Below, in pieces: positions 13,873 through 23,300 of a DNA stretch of 35,920 bases (within the stretch, counting starts at the first letter, position 1; each line of letters begins with the position of its first letter). The notes beneath the pieces were generated by a model. That model was given only the letters and a program-made list of their open reading frames with translations, made no database searches and was not told where the DNA came from. A program made the translations under genes and the position numbers. Source of the DNA: Streptomyces antimicrobicus (GTDB taxonomy: Bacteria; Actinomycetota; Actinomycetes; Streptomycetales; Streptomycetaceae); the NCBI RefSeq assembly GCF_020532625.1, contig NZ_JAJAUY010000056.1, forward strand, positions 1 to 35,920, written 5' to 3'.

Positions 13873-14673
13873 ATGACCGCCACCGCCACCCCCTCCACCA
13901 CCGTCGCCAACCTCCGCGACCTCGGCGGTACTCCCCTCGCCGGCGGCCGTACGGTGCGCCCCGGCCTGGCCCTGCGCTCGGGCCAGCTGGACCGGCTGGA
14001 CGTGGAGGCCGACCCGGTGGTGGCCGCGCTGGGACTGCGCACGATCGTCGACTTCCGCACCGAGGCCGAGCGCGCCGCCCACCCGGACCGGGTCCCGGCC
14101 GGGGCCCGGATGCTGGTCGGGGACGTCCTGGCGGACCGGGTGCTCTCGGGGGAGATGCCGGCGGCGGCGCAGCTGAAGGACCTGCTCTCGGACCCGGCGG
14201 TGGCGGAGAAGCACCTCGGCGGCGGGCGGGCGCAGGCGCTCTTCGCCCAGACGTATCGTTCCTTCGTCAGCTCCGGCTCCGGCCGCGCCGCGTACCGCAT
14301 GCTGCTCACCGAGCTCGCCGACCCCGCCGCCGGGCCGCTGCTCTTCCACTGCACGGCCGGCAAGGACCGCACCGGCTGGGCCGCGACCGTGGTCCTCGCG
14401 CTGCTCGGTGCCGACGAGGAGACCCTCATGGCCGAGTACCTCTCGGTGAATCCTGCGGTCCGGCAGGCCTTCGCCCCGCTGATCGAGGGCTTCACGGCGT
14501 CCGGCGGCGACCCGGAGATCGCGCTCGCGCTGATCGGCGTGGTCCCGGCGTACCTCCAGGCGGCCCTGGACGAGGTGAGCGTGGGCTACGGCTCGATGGA
14601 GAAGTACGTACGCGAGGGCCTGGGGGTGCCGGACGAGGTGGTCGAGGCCCTGCGCACCCGGCTGATCGCCTGA
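13873..14673 (+). CDS. Tyrosine-protein phosphatase-like enzyme (PtpB/Y_phosphatase3 type)
   Basis: The 266-residue cytoplasmic protein has the phosphatase signature HCTAGKDRTG, with catalytic Cys160 and Arg166. It also has the family's N-terminal NLRDLGG near residue 15, LRSGQLDRL near 36 and IVDFRTEAER near 57. This arrangement matches the mycobacterial PtpB-like family, which shows triple specificity toward phosphotyrosine, phosphoserine and phosphoinositides; the substrate here is unknown. Length is typical. GGAG at 13861 lies 8 bases before the ATG. It appears to be a single gene. Confidence 0.9.
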   Translation: MTATATPSTTVANLRDLGGTPLAGGRTVRPGLALRSGQLDRLDVEADPVVAALGLRTIVDFRTEAERAAHPDRVPAGARMLVGDVLADRVLSGEMPAAAQLKDLLSDPAVAEKHLGGGRAQALFAQTYRSFVSSGSGRAAYRMLLTELADPAAGPLLFHCTAGKDRTGWAATVVLALLGADEETLMAEYLSVNPAVRQAFAPLIEGFTASGGDPEIALALIGVVPAYLQAALDEVSVGYGSMEKYVREGLGVPDEVVEALRTRLIA

Positions 14674-14739
14674 CCCGGGCCTGCCCTGGGCCTGACCCGC
14701 GCCTGCCCCCGGGCCTGCCCTGGGCCTGACCCGCGCCTG
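14674..14739. repeat. Two 32-bp direct repeats, 34-bp period
   Basis: A 32-base unit beginning CCCGGGCCTGCCCTGGGCC occurs at 14674-14705 and 14708-14739, followed by shorter GCGCCTGAACC repeats to about 14770. The rest of the 207-base gap shows TCGCCCGAACGGGTGAG before the next start and no gene. Confidence 0.8.
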
Positions 14740-14880
14740 AACCGCGCCTGAACCGCGCCCGCCCCGGGCCTGCCGGGACCTGAGCCGTGCCGGGCCCGGC
14801 CCGCCCCCGGAGGCTCCGATTCGCCCGAACGGGTGAGTCCGGGCCGGTGACCCGTCGGCGATTCGCTCGTTCAGCTGAAC

Positions 14881-16791
14881 GTGACTGCTCCGGACACCGC
14901 CATCCGCCCGCTCGACGTCGAAACGGCCGAGGCCGCCATCGTCGAGCACTACCCCCGGCTGGTGCGGATCGCCTACCTGGTGCTGCCGCCCGCCCTCGGC
15001 CGCACCCGCCGGGTGCTCACCGCGCACTCCCTGGCCCAGCGCGCCCTGCCGCGCGGCCGGGAGTCCGCCCCGCAGGGCGGCCGGTCGGGGCGGCGGGGAC
15101 GGGTCCCGGCCCCGCGCGAGGCCGGCGCCGACCCCGGGTACGCGTACGTACGGCTGCGGGTGCTGCGCTCCGCCCTGGAGGCCGGGCTCCCGCTGACCTT
15201 CCGGGCCCTGCCCCGGCGCGCCCAACTGCCCCCGGGGCTGCCGCAGGTGTGGGGCCTGCGGTTGTTCCCGCGGGCCGGCGGGGCCGAGGAACTGGCCCTG
15301 GACCAGTGGCTGGCCACCCTCGACGGCCCCGCCCGGGCGGCCTGCGTACTGCGCGCCCTGGAGCGGCTGCCCGAGCCGGAGGTGCTCAAGGTGCTGGCCG
15401 AGGCCGGCGTCGCCGACCCGGCGGCGGCCGTCGCGGCGGCCGCGGGCCCGGCCCCGGCCGACGACGCGCTGTTCACCTCCCCCGAGTTCGACCCGTGCGT
15501 CCTGCAGGCCCGGCCCACCGACCTGCTGCGCCGCCGCCGGTACCTCAAGGCCGCCCTCGCCGCCGGGGCCGCACTGGCGGTGTGCGGGGCGCTGTTCGCG
15601 CTGCCGGGCGGCGGCTGGGGCTCGGACGGCGCGGCAGCCCCGCCCTACGCCCGCAACGCCGCGGCCGAGCAGGCCCTGGACCCCGGCAGGCTGACCCGCG
15701 TCGCCGCCGCCGACTGGCGCACGTCGTCCCGCACCGACTTCTCCGTCTGGCCCGCCCGGGGCGACCGGACCGGGGACACCGCGCTGCTGCGGCGGGCGTT
15801 GGCGGTCTGGGCCCGGCCCGGCGCCTCCGTCGCCGTCTCGGCCACGCCCGGCACCCCGGCCGGCCCGCCCATGGGACCGGCCCAACTGCTGTACGCGGGC
15901 CGGGTGGACCAGGCGGTGGTGGTGCTGTTCCACGACGGCCTGCGCGTGGTGCGCTACGCCGAGCCGGCCTCGGGCACCCAGGGCGCGGCGCTCGACCTGG
16001 CCCGGACCGACGGGGCCTCGGCGCAGACCGCCGCCGCCCTGGTGCTGAGCCGGGTGGACGGCAACGTGCGCTACCTGACCGCGCCGTGGGTGACGGGCGT
16101 GGCCGTACGGGACCTGCTGGCGCCCGCGGACACTCCGGTCGCGCTGCGCCCGACCCCGGACGGGGTGACCCCGCCGGTGCAGAGCCCGGCCCCCAGCGGC
16201 GGCTGCACGAGCTGGAACGCGCTCGCGCTGAGCTCGGCCGCCGGCACCCACCTGGTGACGGACCTGGGCGAGCTGACCCCGGCCCGGCTGACCTCGGGCG
16301 CCCCGGGCGCGGAGGGCGAACCGGCGCTGGGCGACTGGTCGAAGAGCGCCTGCCTGCTGTCCTCGGCCCGCTCGCACGGGGTGCGCGAGGTCAACCTCTG
16401 GGCGTACGCCAAGCAGTCGCTGCCGGAGAACAACGGCACGGCGTCCTGGCTGTGCGCGCGGGCGGAGACCTGGCGCGGCACCGCGGAGCGGGTGCAGGCG
16501 CAGTTCCTCGCGCCGGGCGCGGCGGTGGCGGCGCAGGCGGCGGGCGCGGAGGGCTCGCCGGCCTGCGGGCCGCGGGAGGCGCGGGTGCTGGCGGGCGTGC
16601 TGTGGAAGTCGCGGGCCGGTCAGTGGTACGTCCTGGCCGGCGCCAGCCCGCAGTTCGCCTCGCTGGCGGTGACCGGCGGGGCGACCGGCTCGGCCACGGG
16701 CCACAAGCTGGCGGTGAAGGCGCCGGCGGGTGCGCAGGTGGAGCTGTCGGGGACCTTGCCGGACGGGACCAAGGCGGGCGTGCTGCGCTGA
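14881..16791 (+). CDS. Membrane protein: sigma-like cytoplasmic part, one TM helix, extracellular domain
   Basis: The 636-residue product starts with GTG. Residues about 18-60 (EAAIVEHYPRLVRIAYLVL) resemble ECF sigma region 2, and about 150-185 (ARAACVLRALERLPEPEVLKVLAEAGVADPA) resemble a decayed region 4 helix-turn-helix. A single membrane helix follows (YLKAALAAGAALAVCGALFAL, from Tyr221) after an RRRR stop-transfer. The outer ~395 residues contain four Cys (SGGCTSW, SACLLSS, SWLCARA, SPACGPR) that could pair. No catalytic motif is recognised. From memory such proteins are conserved and uncharacterised in Streptomyces. It could be an inactive sigma/sensor fusion; the sigma likeness is weak and inferred by eye. 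Confidence 0.72.
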   Translation: MTAPDTAIRPLDVETAEAAIVEHYPRLVRIAYLVLPPALGRTRRVLTAHSLAQRALPRGRESAPQGGRSGRRGRVPAPREAGADPGYAYVRLRVLRSALEAGLPLTFRALPRRAQLPPGLPQVWGLRLFPRAGGAEELALDQWLATLDGPARAACVLRALERLPEPEVLKVLAEAGVADPAAAVAAAAGPAPADDALFTSPEFDPCVLQARPTDLLRRRRYLKAALAAGAALAVCGALFALPGGGWGSDGAAAPPYARNAAAEQALDPGRLTRVAAADWRTSSRTDFSVWPARGDRTGDTALLRRALAVWARPGASVAVSATPGTPAGPPMGPAQLLYAGRVDQAVVVLFHDGLRVVRYAEPASGTQGAALDLARTDGASAQTAAALVLSRVDGNVRYLTAPWVTGVAVRDLLAPADTPVALRPTPDGVTPPVQSPAPSGGCTSWNALALSSAAGTHLVTDLGELTPARLTSGAPGAEGEPALGDWSKSACLLSSARSHGVREVNLWAYAKQSLPENNGTASWLCARAETWRGTAERVQAQFLAPGAAVAAQAAGAEGSPACGPREARVLAGVLWKSRAGQWYVLAGASPQFASLAVTGGATGSATGHKLAVKAPAGAQVELSGTLPDGTKAGVLR

Positions 16792-16813
16792 GCCGCGCGG
16801 ACGGGCGGACAGA

Positions 16814-16936
16814 CCGAAGGGCGGACAGGCCGAAGGGCGGACAGGCCGAAGGGCGGACAGGCCGAAGGGCGTGACCGGCGTAGCAGCGGACCGGCGTAGC
16901 GGCGGACCGGCGTAGCGGCGGACCGGCGTACTCGGT
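16814..16936. repeat. Two adjacent 16-bp minisatellites
   Basis: CCGAAGGGCGGACAGG occurs at 16814-16829, 16830-16845 and 16846-16861, with a partial fourth. It is followed at once by ACCGGCGTAGCGGCGG, also 16 bp, at 16874-16889 (one-base variant), 16890-16905 and 16906-16921, then a degenerate copy. The two families share the same period but different sequence. They fill most of the gap 16792-17008, with no gene. Confidence 0.9.
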
Positions 16937-17008
16937 GTAGCGGCGGACCCGTGGACCGGCCGCTGCACGGGGGTTTCCCTGACCGGTACCCCTCAGTACA
17001 TTGACGCC

Positions 17009-17905
17009 ATGTCTAATAAGCCGCCCGCCCCCGCCCCCGTGGCGTCGGAGCACACCGCGCTTCAGGCCCGCAACGTGTCCTTCGGCTGGGAGGACACCCC
17101 GCTGCACTGGCTGCCCGGCGACCCGTTCGCCACGCACACCATCAACGTGCTGCACCTGCTGCTGCCCGCGGGCGAGCGGTGGTTCGTCCACGTGTACAAG
17201 CAGGTGCTGCCGTACGTCCGGGACGAACGGCTGCGCGAGGACGTGATCGGGTTCATCGGCCAGGAGGCCATGCACGCCGCCGCCCACGACGAGGTCCTGC
17301 CGCACCTGAAGCGGCTCGGCCTGGACCCCACGCCGTACACCGCCCAGGTGGACTGGCTGTTCGAGAAGCTGCTGGGCGACCGGACCCTGCCGCCGGGGCG
17401 GGCCCGGGTGTGGTGGCTGAAGGAGCGGGTCGCGCTGATCGCGGCGATCGAGCACTACACGGCCTTCCTCGGCGACTGGGTCCTGAACGCCGAGGAGCTC
17501 GACCGCCGGGGCGCCGACCCGATGATGCTGGACCTGCTGCGCTGGCACGGCGCGGAGGAGGTCGAGCACCGCTCGGTGGCCTTCGACCTCTTCCAGCACG
17601 TGGACGGCAGCTACCGGCGCCGGGTCCGCACCTGGGCCACCGCCTTCGCCGCGCTGGTGTTCCTGTGGCAGCGGGGCGCGCGGTTCTTCATGGAGAACGA
17701 CCCCACGCTGGCCGACGGCCGGGCCAGCGTCGGGCAGTTCGTCCGGGCCGGGCGGCAGGGCGTCCTGCCCTCGACCCCGGCGATGCTGAAGTCCATCCCC
17801 ACCTACCTCTCGCGCCGCTACCACCCCTCGCAGGAGGGCTCGACCGAGCAGGCGGCGGCCTACCTGGCCACCTCCCCCGGTGCGAACGGAGGGGTCCGGC
17901 GATGA
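17009..17905 (+). CDS. Metal-dependent hydrolase family protein (PF10118-like, ferritin-like helices)
   Basis: The 298-residue protein resembles the predicted metal-dependent hydrolase family, a helical bundle with a probable di-iron or other di-metal site. Candidate ligands are E86/H89 in GQEAMHAAAHDE, E148/H149 in AAIEHYTAF, and E183/E184 with E186/H187 in HGAEEVEHRSVAFD. These ExxH-type repeats are what a ferritin-like oxidase or oxygenase would show. It starts NVSFGWEDTPLHWLPGDPFATH, typical of the family. Its stop overlaps the reductase start (ATGA), so the two are probably co-translated in 1:1 ratio. The reductase would be a natural electron donor, which favours a redox role over hydrolysis. 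Substrate unknown. Confidence 0.85.
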   Translation: MSNKPPAPAPVASEHTALQARNVSFGWEDTPLHWLPGDPFATHTINVLHLLLPAGERWFVHVYKQVLPYVRDERLREDVIGFIGQEAMHAAAHDEVLPHLKRLGLDPTPYTAQVDWLFEKLLGDRTLPPGRARVWWLKERVALIAAIEHYTAFLGDWVLNAEELDRRGADPMMLDLLRWHGAEEVEHRSVAFDLFQHVDGSYRRRVRTWATAFAALVFLWQRGARFFMENDPTLADGRASVGQFVRAGRQGVLPSTPAMLKSIPTYLSRRYHPSQEGSTEQAAAYLATSPGANGGVRR

Positions 17906-18957
17906 GGAGGGCCGTCACCGTCACGGCGGTCGCCGGCGCGGCCTGGCTGGCCAAGCGGGCCGTGCGCCGCCGGATCCGCACCTCTCCGCTGTGGCCGCTG
18001 CCCGCCCTGGAGACACCGGTCTCGGGCCACTCCCCCCGCCGGACCCTGCGGGCGCTGGTGGTCTCCCGGACCGAACCCGCCGAAGGCGTCGTGCAGCTCA
18101 CCCTGGAGGCCGGGGACCTGCCGCCGTGGACCCCGGGGGCGCACGTCGACGTCGTCCTGCCCTCCGGGCTGATTCGGCAGTACTCGCTGTGCGGCGACCC
18201 CGCCCGGGCGGGCACGTACACCATCGCCGCGCGGCTGGTCGAGGACGGCCGCGGCGGCTCGCGCGAACTGCACGAGCGGGTCACCGAGGGCATGGAGCTG
18301 CGGCTGCGGCCCCCGCGCAACCGCTTCGAGCTGCTGCCGGCCCCCGCGTACGTCTTCGTGGCGGGCGGGATCGGCATCACGCCGGTGCTGCCGATGCTGC
18401 GCGCGGCCACGGGCGCCGGGGCCGACTGGACCCTGCTGTACGGGGGCCGTTCGCGGGCCTCGATGCCCTTCCTCCCGGAACTGGCGGCGTACGGCGACCG
18501 GGTGACGGTCGTCCCGCAGGACGAGGCCGGGCTGCCGGACCTGGCCGCGGCGCTCGCCCCCGCCGCCGCCCGCCCGGGCACCCTGGTCTACTGCTGCGGC
18601 CCGGAACCGCTGACGGCGGCGGTCACCGAAGCCGCCCCGGACCCCGCTGCCGTGCGCGTGGAGCGGTTCGCGGCGGCCGGGGCGCGGGCCGAGGACCACG
18701 CGTTCACGGTCACGCTCGGGCGCACCGGTACGACCCTCACGGTCCCGGCGGACGGCACGACGCTGGCGGCGGTCCGCAAGGAGCTGCCGTACACGCCGTA
18801 CTCGTGCGAGCAGGGCTTCTGCGGCACCTGCCGGCAGCGGGTGCTGGCCGGCGAGGTGGACCACCGCGACACCCTGCTGACGGACGCGGAGCGCGCGGAC
18901 TCGATGCTCCTGTGCGTGTCCCGGGCCAGGGGCGAGCACCTGGTCCTGGACCTGTAG
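17902..18957 (+). CDS. Phthalate-dioxygenase-reductase-type flavin/[2Fe-2S] oxidoreductase
   Basis: The 351-residue protein starts with a basic, partly hydrophobic N-terminus (AVTVTAVAGAAWLAKRAVRRRIR) that may touch the membrane. A flavin-binding barrel follows with RQYSLCGDP near residue 92, then an NAD(P)-binding domain with AGGIGITPVLPMLRA near 155 and YCCGPEPL near 230. A C-terminal plant-type ferredoxin domain has Cys302, Cys307 and Cys310 (CEQGFCGTC) and Cys338 (LLCVS). This FMN-NAD-Fe/S order is that of PDR/VanB-type reductases, which pass electrons from NAD(P)H to oxygenases. The ATG overlaps the upstream stop. The partner is probably the adjacent ferritin-like protein. Confidence 0.92.
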   Translation: MRRAVTVTAVAGAAWLAKRAVRRRIRTSPLWPLPALETPVSGHSPRRTLRALVVSRTEPAEGVVQLTLEAGDLPPWTPGAHVDVVLPSGLIRQYSLCGDPARAGTYTIAARLVEDGRGGSRELHERVTEGMELRLRPPRNRFELLPAPAYVFVAGGIGITPVLPMLRAATGAGADWTLLYGGRSRASMPFLPELAAYGDRVTVVPQDEAGLPDLAAALAPAAARPGTLVYCCGPEPLTAAVTEAAPDPAAVRVERFAAAGARAEDHAFTVTLGRTGTTLTVPADGTTLAAVRKELPYTPYSCEQGFCGTCRQRVLAGEVDHRDTLLTDAERADSMLLCVSRARGEHLVLDL

Positions 18958-19021
18958 GGGGGCGCCCGGGGCCGGTCGGGGCCGGTCGGGGCCGATGGAC
19001 GGCACCAGTAGGGTGTCGGGC

Positions 19022-19723
19022 ATGACGACCGGGGTGCGACGCAGGATGGGTGTCGAAGAGCGGCGCCAGCAGCTGATCGGCGTGGCGCTGGAGCTGTTCA
19101 GCCAGCGGTCGCCCGACGACGTGTCGATCGACGAGATCGCGGCGGCGGCCGGGATATCCCGGCCGCTGGTCTACCACTACTTCCCGGGCAAGCTCAGCCT
19201 GTACGAGGCCGCGCTGCGGCGGGCCGCCGACGAGCTGGCCCAGTTGTTCGTGGAGCCGCGGGAAGGTCCGCTCGGGGCGCGGCTGTTGCGGGTGATGGGC
19301 CGGTTCTTCACGTTCGTCGACGAGCACGGACCCGGCTTCTCCGCGTTGATGCGGGGCGGCCCGGCGCACGGGTCCAGCCGGACCAACGCCATGATCGACG
19401 AGGTGCGGCACGCCGCGTACCGGCAGATCCTCGCGCACCTGGACGTCGAGGAGCCGCCGCCGGCCCGGCTGGAGCTGGTGGTGCGCTCCTGGGTGTCGCT
19501 GGCGGAGTCGACGGCCCTGCTGTGGCTGGAGGGCCGCCGGATCCCGCGGGCGGAGCTGGAGTTGCAGCTGGTGCACGACTTCGCGGCGCTGGCTGCGGTG
19601 AGCGCCGCGTACGACGCCGAGATGGCCGGCGTCCTGGTGCGGATCCTGGCCGGCGAGCCCGCCGACGGGCCGTTCGGCGAACTGGTGGCCCGGCTGGCGG
19701 CCCTCGCACCGGGGGCGTCGTAG
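19022..19723 (+). CDS. TetR-family transcriptional regulator
   Basis: The 233-residue protein has an N-terminal TetR helix-turn-helix: RRQQLIGVALELFSQRSPDDVSIDEIAAAAGISRPLVYHYFPGKLSLYEAAL, about residues 15-65. A helical ligand-binding domain fills the rest, of normal length. The ATG at 19022 was chosen; a slightly longer in-frame start at 18995 lies in a GGGGCCGGTC direct-repeat tract. It follows the reductase gene by 64 bases in the same direction and is the obvious candidate repressor of the ferritin-like/reductase pair, with an unknown hydrophobic ligand. No clear palindrome was found. Confidence 0.88.
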   Translation: MTTGVRRRMGVEERRQQLIGVALELFSQRSPDDVSIDEIAAAAGISRPLVYHYFPGKLSLYEAALRRAADELAQLFVEPREGPLGARLLRVMGRFFTFVDEHGPGFSALMRGGPAHGSSRTNAMIDEVRHAAYRQILAHLDVEEPPPARLELVVRSWVSLAESTALLWLEGRRIPRAELELQLVHDFAALAAVSAAYDAEMAGVLVRILAGEPADGPFGELVARLAALAPGAS

Positions 19724-19809
19724 TCCGCCCGCCCGTAGCCGGTCCGCGGCCGGTCCGCGGCCGGTCCGCACCCCCTCGGGCGGCGGGGCCGTGCGACGAC
19801 AATGTCTTC

Positions 19810-20343
19810 GTGATCATTGACGACGACATCGTGTTCCGGCCGGCCGAGGACCAGGACGCCGGGGCCCTGGCCGAGCTCTACGACCGCACCGCCCGTTGGA
19901 TACTCGCGCGCGGCATCGAGCAGTGGAAGCCCGGGGACAAGGACGCCGCGCACTTCCGGGCCCGGATGCGGGACGGCGAGGTGTGGCTGGCCACGGACGC
20001 CGACGGCCGGCTGTGCGGGGCCTACGAGCTGTGGTGGTCCGACGAGGAGGCCTGGGGCGTGCAGCCGCCGGTGGCCGGCTACGTGCACCGGCTGATGGTC
20101 GAACGCGGCGCCGCGCCCGCCGGGACCGGGCGGCGGCTGCTCGACCATGCCGAGCGGCGGATCGCCGCGACCGGCCGCGAACGGGCGCGGCTGGACTGCG
20201 TCAGCGCCAACCCCCGGCTGCTCGCGTACTACCAGGACGCGGGCTACCGGGTGGCCGGGGAGTTCCCCCACAAGCAGGGGGTGGACGGACGGATCTACGG
20301 GGTGGTGCTGCTGGAGAAGCCGCTCGGCGTCAGCGTCGGGTGA
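19810..20343 (+). CDS. GNAT-family N-acetyltransferase
   Basis: The 177-residue protein has the acetyl-CoA pyrophosphate loop in GAAPAGTGRRLLDHAE (about residues 100-115), preceded by the strand YVHRLMVER. The C-terminal LLAYYQDAGYRVAGEF motif B is also typical. Substrate unknown. The GTG at 19810 begins MIIDDDIVFRPAED. A -10-like GACAAT lies 7 bases upstream, so the transcript may be leaderless, and no ribosome binding site is seen. Its 3' end overlaps the convergent pullulanase gene by 14 bases. Confidence 0.85.
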   Translation: MIIDDDIVFRPAEDQDAGALAELYDRTARWILARGIEQWKPGDKDAAHFRARMRDGEVWLATDADGRLCGAYELWWSDEEAWGVQPPVAGYVHRLMVERGAAPAGTGRRLLDHAERRIAATGRERARLDCVSANPRLLAYYQDAGYRVAGEFPHKQGVDGRIYGVVLLEKPLGVSVG

Positions 20344-23300
20344 ACACCCCCACCGTGCGGGCCGGGACGCTGAAGGTGCCGGTCGCCCGGTCGTAGGCCG
20401 CCCGCCGGGCCACCGGATCGGATCCGGTGGCCTGCACCGGGTGCAGCCGGTAGCCCTGGCCGGCGAGCGCGGCCAGCCGCGGGGACTGCTCGGTGGGCGT
20501 GGCGTTGAAGACGATCACCAGGTCGTCCAGGGTCATCGTGATCACGCCCGGGGTCTCGCCGGGGCCCGACAGCGGGAAGGCCAGCCGGTTCTGGACGTCC
20601 GCCGCCGTGGTCAGGGCGAAGCCCGGTTCGGTGGTGCGGATGCGCAGCAGGTCGCGGTAGGCGGCCGAGGCCGCCTCGATCTCGGCGCACCCGGGCACCG
20701 GCCCGGTGAGCAGCGGCTTGGCGTACGGCCACTTGGCGCGGTTGTCGGCGGCCGGCGGCAGGCCCCGGCCGAAGCCGTTCCCGGCGCGGCAGTCCCAGTG
20801 GACGGCGTTGAACCAGTCGCCGCTGTCGTAGGAGTTGCGGTCCAGGGACTTGGAGCGGAGCAGGTCGGTGCCGGCCTGGGAGAGCGCCGGGCCCTGGGAG
20901 AGGGTCGCGGTGGCCAGGGCGAGGACCTGCATGCGCGCCTTGTCGGCCTCGGTGGTGCCGGCGGGCAGCTTGTAGGTCAGGGCGTCGTAGAGGGACTCGT
21001 TGTCGTGGGCGTCGACGTAGGCCAGGGCGTCACCGGGGGCGGCCGCGTACCCGGCGGGCTGTCCGTTGTAGTCGACCTGTGCGCCCGTGACGGTGCGGCC
21101 GCCGCTGTCGGTGAAGCGGTAGCCGGCCAGATTGCCGGTCAGGCCCACCTTGATCAGGTCCTGGGCGTGCAGCAGGCGGGCCTTCTGCTGCTCGGGGCTG
21201 CCGCCCGCCGGGGACGCGTTGGGCGCGGTGTACAGGCCGGAGGCGAAGCCCTGGACGCGCGGGTCCTCGTCGAAGGGGCCGCCGCCGCGGACGGCGTCGC
21301 GGGCGCGGTCGGAGAAGGTGGCGATGCCGGTGCCGGCCAGGTTCTTCTGGGTGGCCTGGACGAAGCGGGCGTCGTCGGCGACCTCCCCGAAGTTCCAGCC
21401 CTCGCCGTACAGCACGATCTGCTTGCCGTCGACGCCGTCCTTCTCCGGGGTGAGCGCGTCGAGGGCCTGGCGGACGGCCAGGATGTTGGCCTTGGGGTGG
21501 TGGCCCATGAGGTCGAAGCGGAATCCGTCGACCTTGTACTGCTTGGCCCAGGTGACGACGGAGTCGACGACGAGGCGGCCCATCATGGCGTTCTCGGGGG
21601 CGGTGTTGGCGCAGCAGGTGGAGGTGGCGACGGTGCCGTCGGGCAGCAGCCGCTGGTAGTAGCCGGGCACGATCCGGTCGAGGACGGACTGCTCGGACTG
21701 GCCGGCGGCCACGGTGTGGTTGTAGACGACGTCCATGACGGTGCGCAGTCCGGCACCGCCGAGGGCCTGCACCATCCTGCGGAACTCGACCGTGCGGGCG
21801 GTGCCGTCGGGGTCGCTGGCGTACGAGCCCTCGGGCACGGTGTAGTGCAGCGGGTCGTAGCCCCAGTTGAACCCGTCCTTGGCGGCTGCGGCCGCGACGC
21901 AGGCCTGCTGCTGCTCGGAGTCGGGGGCGTAGACCTTCAGGTCGCAGGCCGGTGCGGTGCGGTCCGCCGGGTTCTCCGGGACGGTGCCGAAGTCGAAGGC
22001 GGGCAGCAGGTGGACGTACGAGGTGCCGCTCGCGGCCAGCGCCCGCAGGTGCTTCATGCCGGCGGAGTCGGTGTCGGTGAAGGCCAGGTACTGGCCGGGG
22101 TGGCGGCTGGTGGGGTCGGCGACGGAGAAGTCGCGGATGTGCAGCTCCTGGATCTGGGCGGAGGTGAACGGCACCGCCGCGGGCTTCTTCAGCTCGCGCC
22201 AGCCGGGCGGCTGGAGGGCGGGTGCGGCCAGGTCCACGGCGAGGCTGCGCCGGGAGTCGGTGGTCAGGGCGGTGGAGTAGGGGTCGGTGACGAGGTTGGT
22301 GACGACCTGCCGGACGGTGGGCGCCCAGACGGTGACGGCGAACCGGTACGGCTTGCCGGCCCAGGACCGGCCGCCGGTGGCCGACCAGACGCCGGTGGCG
22401 TCGTCGCGGCGCATGGGCAGGGTCCGGCCGTCGAGTTCGAGGGCGACCTGCTGGGCGGTCGGGGCCCACACGGAGAGGGTGACCTTGTCGCGGGAGAAGA
22501 CCGGGCCGAGCGGGGCCTGGGTGGCGTACAGGTCGTCCAGGACGCCCGCCAGCTGGACCCCGGTGGCGGCCAGGACGGCGCCGGTGGCGGTACGGGCGCT
22601 GGCGACGAGCTGGCCGCGCAGGGCCTCGCGGACCCGGTCGCGGTCGCGCGGGTCGACGGTGAAGGCCCGCTGACCGGCCAGGTGCGGGAACTTCTGGCGC
22701 TGGGCGTCGGTGAGCCGGGTGGGGGTCAGCCGGAGCCACTGGGCCCCGCCCTCGACCAGCCGGCCGTCCCGGACGGTGACGGCGCCGGCCCGGGACGCCA
22801 GCAGCTGCACGGAGGCGGCGGCCTCGGGGGCGTTCCAGGCGACGGTGTCGCGGTCGAGCCAGACCGCCTGGGACTTGGCGAGGTCGAGGGCGGCGGCGGA
22901 GCCGGTGGGCTGCGGCAGCAGGGGCTTGTCCTGGCCGGCGAGCAGCCAGACCTCGTGTCCGGCGGCCCGCAGGTCGAGGGACTGGTCGGCGGGCAGGTCC
23001 TTCTCGTCGCCCTTGTGCAGGATGTAGCTGAGCGAGGTGGCGCCGGGGGCGAGGGGGACCTCGTAGACGGCGCCGTAGGCGTCGAAGCGGGCCGGCGGCA
23101 GCGGCTTGGACCAGTCGGTGGGCTGCGCGGCCCCGGTCCACACGTGCAGTCCCCAGCCGTCGTAGGCGCCGTCGGCGCGCCGGTGGTGCAGGACGGCCTT
23201 GGCGGTGTCCTGCGGCGGGTGGGCCGGGCGTTCGGTGCGGACGGCCTCCTGGCCCTGTTCCAGCCAGATCTCGCCGGTGCGGGTCACGTCGAGGGTGCGG

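Noticed and set aside
13807..16968. 1,053-codon open frame on the minus strand across the phosphatase and the 636-aa protein
   Set aside because: Arg/Gly/Gln-rich shadow translation with no domain; the plus strand carries the HCTAGKDRTG phosphatase and a coherent membrane protein.
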